Source: Grammothele lineata (lineage: Eukaryota; Basidiomycota; Agaricomycetes; Polyporales; Polyporaceae). From it: DNA of 64,000 nucleotides. The notes under the pieces were generated by a model. That model was not told where the DNA came from, ran no database searches, and saw nothing but the letters and a program-made list of their open reading frames with translations. The translations under genes and the position numbers were made by a program. Each line of letters opens with the position of its first letter. Within the stretch, counting starts at the first letter, position 1. Location: NCBI GenBank assembly GCA_002150815.3, contig NDFF03000001.1, forward strand, positions 310,001-374,000, written 5' to 3'. Shown in pieces: positions 34,554 to 45,093 of the stretch.

Positions 34554-34946
34554 TTAATGTTGGAATTGCCAGTGGCCCAGCGCCAGACTCTTGGGAGGGT
34601 CGCGGGTGTTGAGAGAGCTCAGCACGCCCAGAGTGTTCCCAGCATCCTGTATGGATTGCGAAGCCGTCGAAGCGTCCGAAGCGGTGGCGGGCGGCTCGAA
34701 GCGGCGCGCAGACGGCGCGGTGGTATGCAGGACTTGGAAAAGTGAACGTACCGGCTCGATATGCGCAAATGTGCACACCAATGAACGCCAGAGCGACATG
34801 TCGGTCGGGCGGGCGAGGCGGAGCGCCGACCGCAATTCCGAACTTGAATATGATGAGTGCTTGGAGCGGCGCGTCGGAGGAGTGAAGAGGAGTGTGTCAC
34901 GCCACTGAAGATCTCTCGACGGGAAGACAGCGCATCCCGGGGAGAG
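34554..34946 (-). CDS. 3' exons of an unassigned small minus-strand gene
   Basis: Two exons join cleanly. The upstream one, 34,752-34,946, follows a branch site (CTGATAAC) and acceptor CAACTAG and encodes LSPGCAVFPSRDLQWRDTLL, FTPPTRRSKHSSYSSSELRS and SLWRSLVCTFAHIEP before a GTACGT donor. The last, 34,554-34,646, encodes DAGNTLGVLSSLNTRDPPKS and LALGHWQFQH with the stop. Codon use looks coding. No family recognised. The first exon(s) lie upstream of 34,946 and were not identified; an open frame directly upstream in the same phase begins MQPPTRLITPLAPALRN but runs into the TAG of the acceptor, so it cannot be joined without a splice. Confidence 0.42.
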   Translation of the reverse strand, partial: LSPGCAVFPSRDLQWRDTLLFTPPTRRSKHSSYSSSELRSALRLARPTDMSLWRSLVCTFAHIEPVRSLFQVLHTTAPSARRFEPPATASDASTASQSIQDAGNTLGVLSSLNTRDPPKSLALGHWQFQH

Positions 34947-35593
34947 CTAGTTGCGGAGCGCCGGTGCCAGCGGCGTTATCAGCCTTGTAGGTGGTTGCAT
35001 CCCGCAACAGCTCGTTATAGCGGGTGATCAGGGCACAGAACGACCGCGAAGCACGGAGAGTAGCGAGAGCGGAGCAACACAATTTTTGGTTACGGCAGGA
35101 AGGAGAGATGGCCTCCCTGCTGGAGCCAACGTTGCGGTGAGCCTACAGAAACTACTGAATGAGTGCCAGCTGTACGAGTCGGCAGGAGCCAGACGCGGGC
35201 AAGTTCAAGTTGGCGTACTGCATTTGTAACGGTCACCGGCCTGGTTCGATTCCCAACATATGGAGCCACCTCGGTGATATGTTTGCTGAACTATCGGAGG
35301 GCGAGATGGCTCACCAAGGAGTATCGAAAGTAATCTTGGTAAGCGGTTGTGGAGGATGGAAAGCACCGAGGATCGTTCACATGCTTGAGCGTCGTCGTAT
35401 CTTCAAAGGTGCCGATCCATAGGCATGAGGTTAGGGGTTGGTGCATAGCACCGTTACGTAAGGTATGCGGCAGTGTGCGCAGTAGCCAAGCTTCTCCCGG
35501 CATCCTCCTAAGACGCTCCCAGCTGGGCCAGTGGGACGCGGCGACACGCTTTCTCTCATACCACCACCACAACCCCTATACCAAGACACAACC
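34947..35593. other. Intergenic or unresolved region before the zinc-ribbon gene
   Basis: Probably holds the missing 5' exon and promoter of the minus-strand gene ending at 34,554 and the promoter of the plus-strand zinc-ribbon gene. A tRNA B-box-like string occurs at about 35,242 but does not belong to a tRNA fold. Confidence 0.4.
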
Positions 35594-36230
35594 ATGTTTT
35601 GTGAGTTACACGCCCTTTCCTCGCATCGAAGGCGCATATTGAACGCTGTTTCTACGAAGTGTTCTTGCCGCTGGCCTGTACGTCACTCTTAACGTCCGGG
35701 CGCTACCCGGCATATGGAGTAGTACAGCCCGGTAACTCACTCCGTTCTCACCAGTCGGCTGCCCCACCCGTATGAAGCCGGAGGGTGACCAAACTCCAAG
35801 GATTTGTCCCCGCTGCCACAACGGTACGCACCGTCGCAATCCTCGGAGGACCGACTTGCCGCCGCGGAGGCTGACCATGATCGGGCCGGTGCCGTATTTA
35901 CAGCCTCCACCATCCGCGTAAAGTCCCGCACATGGTTCGAGTTCTGCTTCGTGCCCCTCATTCCGATGACCTCCAAGCACCTCTGGTTCTGCACTATTTG
36001 TCAGTGGAACGTTCCGCTCCAGCAGAAGTGAGCCACAGTCTTCTCGCCGTAATGCCCGACCGCCGGACCGTCACTGACAACTTTTATGCGACTTCCCCGG
36101 CAGCTGGGAGCCCGCACAACCTGGCCACGGATGGCAGCAAGGCCCGGGTCAGTGGCATGCCATGAGCCCGCCGCCGAACGCCCATGCCAACGGCTACCAA
36201 CCGCAGTACATGGGCTCGAAGCCGAACTAA
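35594..36230 (+). CDS. Small zinc-ribbon protein with micro-exons
   Basis: Short fungal protein with a zinc-ribbon core. Five exons join in one frame: 35,594-35,600 (7 nt), 35,660-35,677 (18 nt), 35,755-35,823, 35,904-36,027 and 36,104-36,230. The product starts MFLFLPLAFGCPTRMKPEG, has ICPRCHN as the first Cys pair, then VKSRTWFEFCFVPLIPMTSK and HLWFCTICQW with the second Cys pair, and a Gly/Gln/Pro-rich tail ending NGYQPQYMGSKPN. The CPxC...TWFE-x-C/W-x-VP-x-x-P-M...CxxC arrangement matches fungal zinc-ribbon-15-type proteins of unknown function. About 115 residues. The hydrophobic first residues may help membrane association. Converges with the aspartic protease gene. Confidence 0.8.
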
Positions 36231-36445
36231 CGTCGGAGCCTCCGAACGTGCGCGCCCGAGCACTCGCACGGCGCTCCAGTTACCCCGGACATTGTGCTCT
36301 TTGCATATGCATGTATTGTATCACGGATTGCTTCTTCTCCCGTCGTCATGTATCCGCTATCTGTACATATATATCGGTCCCGGAAATACGACATGATCAG
36401 GACATCAGAAAATTTGTCGGACAAAGCCTGCTTCGCGAAGTGGTG

Positions 36446-38314
36446 CTAGTACTTCCTTCGCCGCTCGGTGTAGACAAACGCCAGACTGATGAACACAGCA
36501 CCCAGGACAAAACCTCCTGCCGTGGCGATGCCGCAGATTCCTCCGCTAGTGAGGTCGTGGCTGGGAGGCGGATGGGCCAGGACCCGGCAGGGTGGCAGAG
36601 TGTCCGACCCTCTGTAACTGATAAATGCCTCGAGAGCAGTTGCGGGATCTGTCAACCCACGGAGCCCAATTGCGGGCGGTTGCGAGCCCGCGGCCGCATG
36701 GTGCGTCACATATACGTTCTGAAAAAGGAGCAGGACAGCCCATGTTAGCGTCATACCTTTCGTTTTGCGCGCCGAGTACGGCGCCCCGTGAGAGACGCAC
36801 CCGCAGAAACGTGTCGCCTAGAAGCCAGTCCGCGGAGTACACCTGCGGTAAAACGCGAGAAAGGCGGCGTCAGCTTCAGCGTGCGTTGGGAAACATCAAA
36901 GAAGAGAACAAACAAGGCCACAACGTAGAAGGGAAAAACTGAACGGATGCGCACCCCATCATTAGCCTGCACACCGCCCAAGCACCAGGTGCCCCGCTGG
37001 ACAGAACCTTCTGTCCAGGCGACGTCCGCAGGGTCGACGGCATACTCCTTCTCTCCGTCCCCGTCCCCCAACACGACCCCGAGGCCCACCGCGCGGTTGC
37101 AAGGCACCTCCCAGCCCTTGTCCGTCTGCCGCGCGCCGCCGACGGACTCATAGAAACGCGCGACGTCTATCGAGGGGCCGAGAATGAGCGTCGTGCCCGT
37201 GTCGAGGACGGCGATCGGCGAACGCGCGTCTGTGGTGGTCTGGAAGCGCGAGGGGGACAGCTCGAACACGGTGCCGTTCACCGTCAGTCGTTGGAGGGGG
37301 AGTTTCCAGTAGTCGTAAAGCATCCCGCTTGTGGGCAGTACGGAGTGCATCGTCAGCTGGTCGGTCGAGTTGGCAAACGCGGGGTCCAGCTCCCCGATCG
37401 TGAACGACGAGCTCGCGTCGTCCCGCCCGAGACGGTAGGCGAAGTAGCGGTCGGCGTCGGCGTCCAAACCCGAAAAGAGGTTTTCCGCGAGCGTGCGCCC
37501 CGTGGTGTCGGAGATGGCAGCTTCTGCAGGGAACGCGAGGCCTAAAATCCCGCTGTTCCCCGTAACGGAGAGTCCTAGCCCTCCCGTACCGTTAGCCATA
37601 GCTACGTGTGAAGTCACCGAGTCAGAAACACCGTCAACCGCCAGCGAGCGAGCCAAGATGAAGAATGGAAACTCGCCGAAGATCTGGGAGGAGACTTGGA
37701 ATTCACCGACCGTCACGGTGTCCGAACCGACGACACCGGTGACGTTCCCGATGAGGTAGTCCAGATGGAAGGGTACGTCGGTCAAAGACAGGGAAGGAGA
37801 CGTCTTGTTGTATTTTGGAACGTTGAGGCAATCTGAGGATACGCAATCCGACGAGACGACCCACTGTTGGCAGTGAGCCCATCAGCCACAACATTCTCGG
37901 AACGTGTCTGTGGCTTTGCCGCCGGCGTGGACTTACAAGATCCGACGAACCCGTGTCGAAGAGGACCATAAAATTCTGACCGCCTATCCTACGAGTGCAT
38001 CGGCAGCATAATTGTGGAAGTCCTAAAGGTGTATGGAAGATACCTACTCGATCTTTATGAGATACGCGCTGCGGGGAACAAGGCTTTTAGCGGGCCATAC
38101 AAGCTACGCGATCATGATGTAAGTGAGACGCTCACAAGTCGTTATTGCTCGTAAGTGACAGATCCCCACTCAGGCTAGTCAATGCCTGGACATTGGATAC
38201 CGGAGTGCGGGAGACCCTGTGGATGGGAATCCTTCTTCGTAGGCCTGCCGTGAACGGTGCGGCAGCGAGACAGACAAGAAGAAACTTCGAGCGGAAAAGT
38301 GCGTGGCGGCTCAT
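36446..38314 (-). CDS. Membrane-anchored aspartic protease, pepsin family A1
   Basis: Secreted or cell-surface aspartic endopeptidase. The start MSRHALFRSKFLLVCLAAAP is a signal peptide. Both catalytic motifs are present: FMVLFDTGSSDLW (first Asp, interrupted by an intron right after the motif) and IAVLDTGTTLILGP (second Asp). Between them lie CLNVPKYNKTSPSL, NGTGGLGLSVTGNSGILGLA and FTIGELDPAFANSTDQLT. The end has VYSADWLLGDTFLRNVYV, a Ser/Pro linker and one transmembrane helix (GIATAGGFVLGAVFISLAFV) with cytosolic RRRKY, so it is a type I membrane protein rather than a free enzyme. Little propeptide is seen. An in-frame ATG ten codons upstream (38344) exists, but 38314 gives the better signal peptide. 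Confidence 0.95.
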
Positions 38315-39027
38315 GATGACGAGAAGGGGCGGGTGCTGGGTCACATAACAGTGCAGGGACGTCCGCGAAGGTCAGGCCTATGGCATGACGAGAGCGGCTG
38401 GAGGAGGCTGGCATGGCCCTGGGGCCGGGTGCATTAGCTGCAGTGTTCTGAACCAGGCTGTCTGGGTTCGGGCGATACATTGCTGGCAGCTGTCCCGGCG
38501 ATCGCCTATACGGGCACGATTTACGGCATTCTATATAGGCCGGCGAGGCGAGCGACCACGCTGCCCTCGACGCCGACGTCATCCCAGAACGGGCCTGCAT
38601 GCGAACCTTGGTTTGCGTTAGTATGTACAGCTGCTTCTTCAGGTGAGATTGAACGGCGCTCGAGAGTTCTAGTGCATCAGAAGCCTTCTGGACGAGGTTG
38701 AATAGCTGAAGCTTGAAGGTCGTACCCCACGTTTATCCACCCCGCTCATAATTCTGTGTGTGGTGTCCAGATAGCAGCCCGAACGTGAACGCGGTTGGGG
38801 AGGACGGGCAGAGCGAGTCTCTTCGAGTCGGCGGCTTCTCTGCGTAGGGCGGCTGTGCGAGGCGGTGGGAGAGCACAAAGAGCGCTTGTGGGCCATGAGC
38901 CTGCCAAACAGAGCGACACGCGTCACAACCACCGCCAGAGCCCTGCCGCACTCCTCATCCTCCTCCCGCCACGACCGCCCGCTAGACCCTCCGTCCGCAC
39001 CCGCATCAAGACAATCCGACGAGCACC
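38315..39027. other. Divergent promoter region, aspartic protease and YPT1
   Basis: 713 bases with no recognised gene. CT-rich tract just before the YPT1 ATG. A TATATAG at about 38,533-38,539 may be a core element but its direction is not clear. Confidence 0.45.
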
Positions 39028-40226
39028 ATGCATACTTCCGAGTACGACTACCTCTTCAAGCTTCTCCTCATTGGCGACTCCGGCGTCGGCAAGGTAAGTC
39101 GCGTTCCAACCCAAGCCCCGCTCTTGGTACTGCGCACATATCCATCCCACACAACTGACTATGCCCCGGTCGTCTGTGGTATACATAGTCTTGCTTGCTG
39201 CTCCGGTTTGCGGACGACACCTACACGGAAAGCTACATCAGCACCATTGGCGTGGACTTCAAGATTAGGACTATCGAGCTCGAGGGCAAGACTGTGAAGC
39301 TCCAGATTGTGCGTGGCCTTTCTTCTCTTTACCACATCCGTCTGTCGATTGGCACCCTTCCACGTCATCAACTTTCGGAGCACTGGCTTGTTGAGCGAGT
39401 GGCTTTCTCGGGGATATTGCCATTCCCTTGGGCGCTGTTGATCGCGTGTTGAGCGCGATTCGGCGTCCTAGGCTTGGTTTCAACCACGCTTCTAAACATT
39501 CTAGCCTCTCGTCTCCTCCACGTACCTCTGCAATTTGCAGATACATGCTGACACATCGTTGCCCTTGTGCAGTGGGACACCGCCGGTTCGTTCAATTAGC
39601 ATATATCCCCTGCGCTCCTTGTTGACTCGTCTATGAACAGGCCAAGAACGTTTCCGTACCATCACTTCCTCATACTATCGCGGCGCGCACGGTATCATTG
39701 TCGTCTATGATGTTACCGATAACGGTCAGAATGCGCTATTCAATGAGTCTCGAAGGCGACTAACCCAACAACCGTTCAGACACTTTCACGAACGTCAAGC
39801 AGTGGCTCCAGGAGATTGACCGTTACGCGTCGGAGGGCGTCAACAAGCTTCTTGTTGGCAACAAGTCTGATTTGACCAGCAAGAAGGTTGTGGAGTACAG
39901 CGTCGCTAAGGTACGTCAGAGCGCCGCTCGGGGCTAAGGGTGGCGTGCTGATCGTGTCACTACAGGAGTTCGCGGATCAACTCAACATTCCCTTCCTGGA
40001 GACCTCAGCGAAGAACGCGACGAATGTCGAGCAGGCATTCTTGACGATGGCTAAGCAGATCAAGGACCGGTAAGTCGATTAAACGCCTCTATTCTGGCTA
40101 CCTCCGGGCTCATAACGGTGCTTGCGTAGCATGGGCTCCACTACGACCGCGACTGGCACCGGCAAGTCAACAACGATCACGCCAGGCCAGACTGTCCAGC
40201 AACAGCAAGGCGGTGGCTGCTGCTGA
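39028..40226 (+). CDS. YPT1: Rab GTPase Ypt1/Rab1
   Basis: Small GTPase controlling ER-to-Golgi transport and autophagy. All G motifs are visible: [20 protein letters not shown] (G1, split by an intron), [20 protein letters not shown] (effector loop, Rab1-specific), [20 protein letters not shown] (G3), LLVGNKSDL (G4) and [16 protein letters not shown] (G5). The tail is Thr/Gln-rich and ends QQQGGGCC, a double-cysteine geranylgeranylation site. About 205 residues. Seven or so introns, the longest about 290 bases at 39,310-39,570. The highly conserved N-terminus [14 protein letters not shown] differs from yeast Ypt1 ([13 protein letters not shown]) by only a couple of residues. Confidence 0.98.
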
Positions 40227-40553
40227 ACGGCTCACGCATACCGTGTCTCGCTATTGCTTGCATGATGACAGCCTGGGGACTGTCGAGCAGGCCGTAGCCG
40301 GAGGTCGATACTGGAATGGTTCTCGTTCGTCGTATACTCTATGCTTACAGCCCTTGTTGTTGGACTCGTCTCTTTCATATCGTTCTGCCGCGTTCTGACG
40401 ACTGTCCGGGAGTGGTACCCTATTCCTTCGCTCCTCTCAGGGAGGCTCGTAGTATCTGTTGCATTACGGGACCTAGGAGTAGGGGATAATGATGATGGCG
40501 TGATATTTCGATAGACCTCTCTCCAGTGACATGATGAAGGAGCATCCATTGTA
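40227..40553. other. Convergent intergenic region, YPT1 and cyclin L 3' ends
   Basis: Two 3' untranslated regions. No gene or repeat is seen. Confidence 0.5.
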
Positions 40554-41631
40554 TCATGTTCGACTATGGATTACAGCGGGGTCATTCTCTTCTAACCATG
40601 TCCGGACACCCTTTTTGGAAACGAGACCTAAGACACGAACCTGGTCTTCTGGTGTTCGCTCGCGATATAGCCGCATGACGTAACCAGCTACACTCCAGAT
40701 GTCTTCCCAGTCCGCGTCGAACAATTCCCACCAGCAGCAGTCGGGGGTCGACGGCAGGGGAATGCGCAGCTGTCTCGTCGCGAGCATGATCGCTGCACTA
40801 ACGATTGTTGGGACAGCGTACAATGCATACACAGGTGTTTGCAACCTATAAAACAAACAATGGAGGTAGCATCATCGTGAACGCAAGTCCAATGGGCAGG
40901 TGTCGGAAAATACTCGCGCGTCATTGAGATATCCCCATGCACGACTTGAGACGTCCTCGCGCTCGGTGAGGCCAAGAAGGCGGAGGTAGTTGACGAGCGT
41001 GCCGTAAGGTAGGACGACGTGTACATTGAAGCCAAGCCGCTTGAGGATTTGCATCTCGGCGACAACGAGCGCGTCTTTGAGGTCGTAGAAAGTTGAACCG
41101 AAGTAGGACATGGGGACATATTTGAACTCGTGGGTGGCAGAAGAGGTTGAAGGGCTGGGAGCCGAGGGGTGTTTGAGACGGTATGCGACGCGTTGGAGGA
41201 GCAAGTCATAAACGTTGATGAGATCTCGCATCCGGATGGGACACTCCTCCAGTTTGGATGCCAGATACAGTGCGCCTATACCGATGTCCTATATACGTGC
41301 ATGAGCGAGAGAAGGAAGGTGGAAGGTGGAAAGTGGAATGCACGCACTCCGATGCCGAACTGCTTCATGGACGTTACATACCAGAACCGCTGGAACAAAA
41401 TCTGCGCGGTCGCGACAGCCACCTGCTTTCTACCCTTGCTATTGTTGGCGACTGCTTGGCCCGTATGTGACCACAGAGAACTCACTGCCGTAGAAGAATG
41501 CCCGCTTCGTGGATTAGCTTGCAACCAAATGCGCGCAGATCAAGCTCTAAATCTTCTGGGATACCATCCTCCCTCGAAGGAGTCTTGTCAATTTGTGCAA
41601 GAGAGGCGAGCGGGTAAAGCGAGGTGGACAT
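40554..41631 (-). CDS. Cyclin L-type cyclin
   Basis: Transcription/splicing cyclin, predicted partner of a CDK11-like kinase in the nucleus. The start MSTSLYPLASLAQIDKTPSR is followed by RAFGCKLIHEAGILLRQ, then VAVATAQILFQRFWYVTSMK, the cyclin-box core of the L/T/K group, and GIGALYLASKLEECPIRMRD. Next come FKYVPMSYFGSTFYDLKDAL, VVAEMQILKRLGFNVHVVLP and the second fold with YALYAVPTIVSAAIMLATRQ and CCWWELFDADWEDIWSVAGY. It ends AVIHSRT, without the long RS tail of animal cyclin L, so it is the short fungal form. Four or five introns. Shares a 212-base promoter with the divergent RS-rich gene. Confidence 0.92.
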
Positions 41632-41843
41632 CCTGAGGGAACAAACAGCAAAGGCCGAGGTCGTGGAAGTTGGGAGTCAAGACGCGTCCAGCGGCGCTCA
41701 ATACAATGACCACGCGCAAACTTCAACCTTCCTTTCCAACCACCACCTGCGCCCTCTCGGGCCCCTCTTCTATACACGCGTTCGTTCACGTATCGACGCA
41801 AACAGTATCCGCGCCGCTCTTGCGCTGCTGTTGCGGCAGCGCT
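41632..41843. promoter_or_regulatory. Bidirectional promoter region, cyclin L and RS-rich gene
   Basis: 212 bases between the two divergent start codons, so core promoters and leaders of both genes overlap closely. No TATA box is visible. Confidence 0.5.
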
Positions 41844-44085
41844 ATGTCTCACCTCCCGCCCAGACCAGACTTCGAGTACTCCGGACGGTTTCCTCCGGAC
41901 AAAAGGCACCCGCCTCGCGCCCCCGGTGCACCCCCTCCTGCTTACTCCTCTACCTCGGAGAGATATTCGTCGCGGGACCGTCACACGTACCCGCCTCCAC
42001 GCTCACCACCACGAACGAGGGGCCCTCCACCAGTTGACCCGTACGTGTCATCCCGGCCGGCAGACCCATATAGGTCGTCGCGTCCGCCACCCGTAGACCC
42101 GCACTATTATGATCGTCGTGAAGACGATAGGTACCGGAACCGCGACTTCGACAGGCGTGGAGCAGATTATAGGCCGTCTCGGACGCGGGAGGAATGGGAA
42201 AGGGAGCGAGGAAGGGACAGAGAACAGGACCGGGATCGTAGGAGAGAGGACGATTCGCGGCGGGGTGTTGAGGCAGACAGGAGAGATCGTGTAGGACTGC
42301 CGCCGCGAGACTCGGAGTGGTCACGTCGTAGGGAGGACGAACGAGATCGAGAATACGCGCGGCGGAGGACTGACGAGCGGGACCGCAACCTACCGGGCCC
42401 ACGAGACCAGGACAGGCGGTACGAACGTGATCGTCCACGAAATGTCGAGCCCGAACGTAGCTGGGTGCCTAGGGCATCTCGTTCTCCGCCGCGACGTATA
42501 GGTGTGTATTTCTGTGCTCGCGTGCAGGCTCGTTCTGACTTGAACAGGTTCCAGCAAACCCGAACCTTCTCCCGCGCGAAGTCGGGCTCGTTCGCCGGCT
42601 TCTCCTCCGACGCATCGACCCGTTGGGACCCCTGCGCATACCGCAAGTCGTTCGGGTTCGCCGTACAAACCTGAAAGGTCACGACCTCTTCGCACGCCGT
42701 CCCCAGGAGAAGTCAGGCTCGGCAACCATTCCATCTCTGTGGCCAGGAGCGTTACTCGTCCCTCTCGGGAACCTTCGCCCGCACCACGCGCAGGTAACAG
42801 GCTCTCTTCAGCACGCCGAAGCCGTAGCCCTCCGAGGCGTGAAATCCGCCGTAACGCCAGTCGAGAAAGGGATACCCGTCTACCCCCGCTAGCTTACCGA
42901 GGTCGCGACCGCCGTTCGCCCCCACCTCGCAGAAGGTCTTACAGTCCTCGATCCCCGCCCTCTCGAAAGAGTCCCCCGCTGCGGGGCCGCAAACGTAGCA
43001 TTTCGCCACCCAGTCGGTCCCGTAGTCGATCCCCGACAAGGACACCGCCAACGAAGAGACATGTGTTACCTCCCCTTAAGTCCCCCTCCCGTCCACCACC
43101 ACCTCCTCCGCCTACGGGCCCGCGTATTCGGCCTGCACCATCACAATCGCCCAAGCCCGATGCGGACGGCGACGTCGAGATGGCTGAAGCATCTGCACCT
43201 GAACCTGGAGCCACTGAGACGCCAGAGCTCACCATGACAGAGGTCCAGCTGCCCACACCGGACCCTGTACCTTCCCCGATCCCAACTACTGTCTCGGTGG
43301 CTATGCCTGCACTTTCGCCCGCGTCCGTGTCCGCACCTGCGCCGACGCCATCGCCCGTGGTTGAATCCGTCCCTGCGCCTGCTGCATCACCTGCACTCGC
43401 GTATACGCCTGTGTCGGTCATGTCGGCGTCCCCCGCGCGCACACCTACTACTCCTGTGCAACCAGCGTCCAGAAACTCTCTACCGTCTCTTCCTCCGAAA
43501 CCCGAAGTGGAACCTCAGGGCGACCGCCGGCCACCTCACCTCAAGCGACGGTCGCGCTCTCCACCGACGGGGCCTCGCCATCACGCCCTCGCCGCTCAAC
43601 AAGCTGCTCAGCATGCATCTCACTCTCATGGGTCGCATTCAGGCATGCACCTACCGCCCAAGCCAGACTGGGCTCGCCGCGGACCGCCCCCGTATCAGAA
43701 GCCAAAGAAGGCGGAAGAAGAGGCACCACCGACCCCGACAGCGCAGTCGAAGTCTGAGGCCGCTTCTGAGGCGGGAGGGTCTGGCCTTGTCATTCCCCCG
43801 TACAAGCCCCCCAAGTCTCTAACAGCGGACATTGAGGCTGAGGTATATAATCGCTGCATTCTGCCGGAGTCACGACTCATCCTTTTCTTCCAGATTGCTC
43901 GTCTTAGGTCACATAGACTGCATCTGGAACAGGAGTACAACTCGATCGCCATAGCTGCTAGGAGGGCAATCAACGAGCTGGCTATCGCCGATGTCGACCT
44001 CAAGGTTGCTGAGTCGCGGCGTGCAACCACGTCCGCGCACCTCGAGAAGGCGCGGGCGGGTACGCTCGGGGTAGACTTTGCCTGA
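41844..44085 (+). CDS. Arg/Ser/Asp- and Pro-rich protein with C-terminal coiled coil
   Basis: Low-complexity nuclear-type protein. It starts MSHLPPRPDFEYSGRFPPDK. The N-terminal half is dense in alternating Arg-Asp/Arg-Glu (EEWERERGRDREQDRDRRRE) and the middle has RS/SP repeats (RSRSPPRREIRR, PSRSRSRSPTRTPP), as in SR-related splicing factors. A Pro/Ala/Ser linker follows. The C-terminal 70 residues after an intron at about 43,842-43,893 form a predicted coiled coil (RLRSHRLHLEQEYNSIAIAA, then INELAIADVDLKVAESRR), ending GTLGVDFA. No RNA-recognition motif is seen. Introns near 42,503-42,547 and 43,842 join in frame. About 720 residues. Role in pre-mRNA processing is inferred from composition and from the neighbouring cyclin L. 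Confidence 0.75.
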
Positions 44086-44254
44086 GCGGGTGCATCTGCA
44101 TCCATCTGAGATGTACCTCTTTCGTTACCACATTCCGCCCCCGCTCGACGTCCTTCTCTCAGCGGGAGGCGACAAAGGATGTTAGGCCGATAGTAGCATA
44201 CATAATACATACGTGCGCGTCGCTGATGTTCCACTGTTCAACCGTCCGCGGCCA

Positions 44255-44787
44255 TTAGTTCTTGGGTATCCGCGTGCACTCGATGTGCGTCCGCGCAGGG
44301 TCCATGGGAAGGACGCAGAAGAAGCCCTGGTCCTGTCACCACAATATTTCATCGACACGGACCACTCTCAGCCGGCATTCACAGAATGCGACAGACACTC
44401 ACCTGCATCGCCTGGAAGAGCCGGGTAGAATGCATCTGCATCTGTCAGAGAGCGCGACGGCGGCGTCAGCTAGCGTGGAATGTGGGCCGACGGCCGTGGT
44501 CCGTGTCCGTGCGTACCATGATGCACTTCCGGCCCTTGTCCTTGCCTTCCCTGCAGAGCTCCGACTGGGGCGCGTCGCGTTCACTGTCGAAGGAGTAGCG
44601 CGAATTGGGGTCCTCCTAACATATCGCGTCGGGCTCAGTGAGCTACCGACGCTTCGCCGCAAAGGACTCCAAATGGTGCACGCACCGCGATGAAATCTTT
44701 CAAGATCTTCTCCGGGGGAGCGTTAGAGGCCTCGCTATTTGTGGCATCCTGGGATAGCTTCCCCTTCAGTTTCTGAGCGAGTGACAT
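44255..44787 (-). CDS. Small unknown protein (about 110 residues)
   Basis: Not recognised. Four exons join cleanly on the minus strand: MSLAQKLKGKLSQDATNSEA and SNAPPEKILKDFIA (44,686-44,787), EDPNSRYSFDSERDAPQSEL plus CREGKDKGRKCIM, then MQMHSTRLFQAMQ, then DQGFFCVLPMDPARTHIECT and RIPKN with the stop at 44,255-44,257. Every junction has GT and AG borders, and codon usage looks normal. The protein is soluble, with no signal peptide and no membrane segment. The first exon is helical and basic. Too short in every exon to be noticed by simple ORF scanning. Possibly a conserved basidiomycete protein. Confidence 0.58.
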
Positions 44788-45093
44788 GGCGGTCGTCGTT
44801 GGGATTGGAGTGCAACGTCTGCGTGCGCAGGCGCCCGTGTAGTGGGTACCGAGGACATGACGTCATGGGGTGGCAGATCCTACCTGGCGCGGACGCGCAC
44901 GCTCGCCGACGGGGGCCCGTCAGACGCTGGATGGGTAGGCTACAACGCTGATGCTACATTTCTGTGTATACAACCTTCTATCTATTCTGACAAGACAGTT
45001 CCTTGGTGTTTCTGTGACAAGGCGATGCGGCCCGACAACATTCCGCGCCGCGACTTCCCAGGATCCGGTGTTTTCAAATGTTGGACGCATCTT
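44788..45093. other. Intergenic region between unknown gene and SNZ1
   Basis: Both flanking genes are on the minus strand. This 306-base gap holds the SNZ1 3' untranslated region and the promoter of the small unknown gene; no other feature is seen. Confidence 0.5.

Noticed and set aside
34897..35000. In-frame TAG suggesting a pseudogene (MQPPTRLITPLAPALRN then stop then LSPGCAV)
   Set aside because: The TAG is part of a normal acceptor (CAACTAG) preceded by a CTGATAAC branch site, so the upstream frame is more likely intron than broken exon.
35205..35270. tRNA-like B box GGTTCGATTCC
   Set aside because: The flanking bases do not pair into a T-arm, and no acceptor stem or A box is found at the right distance.
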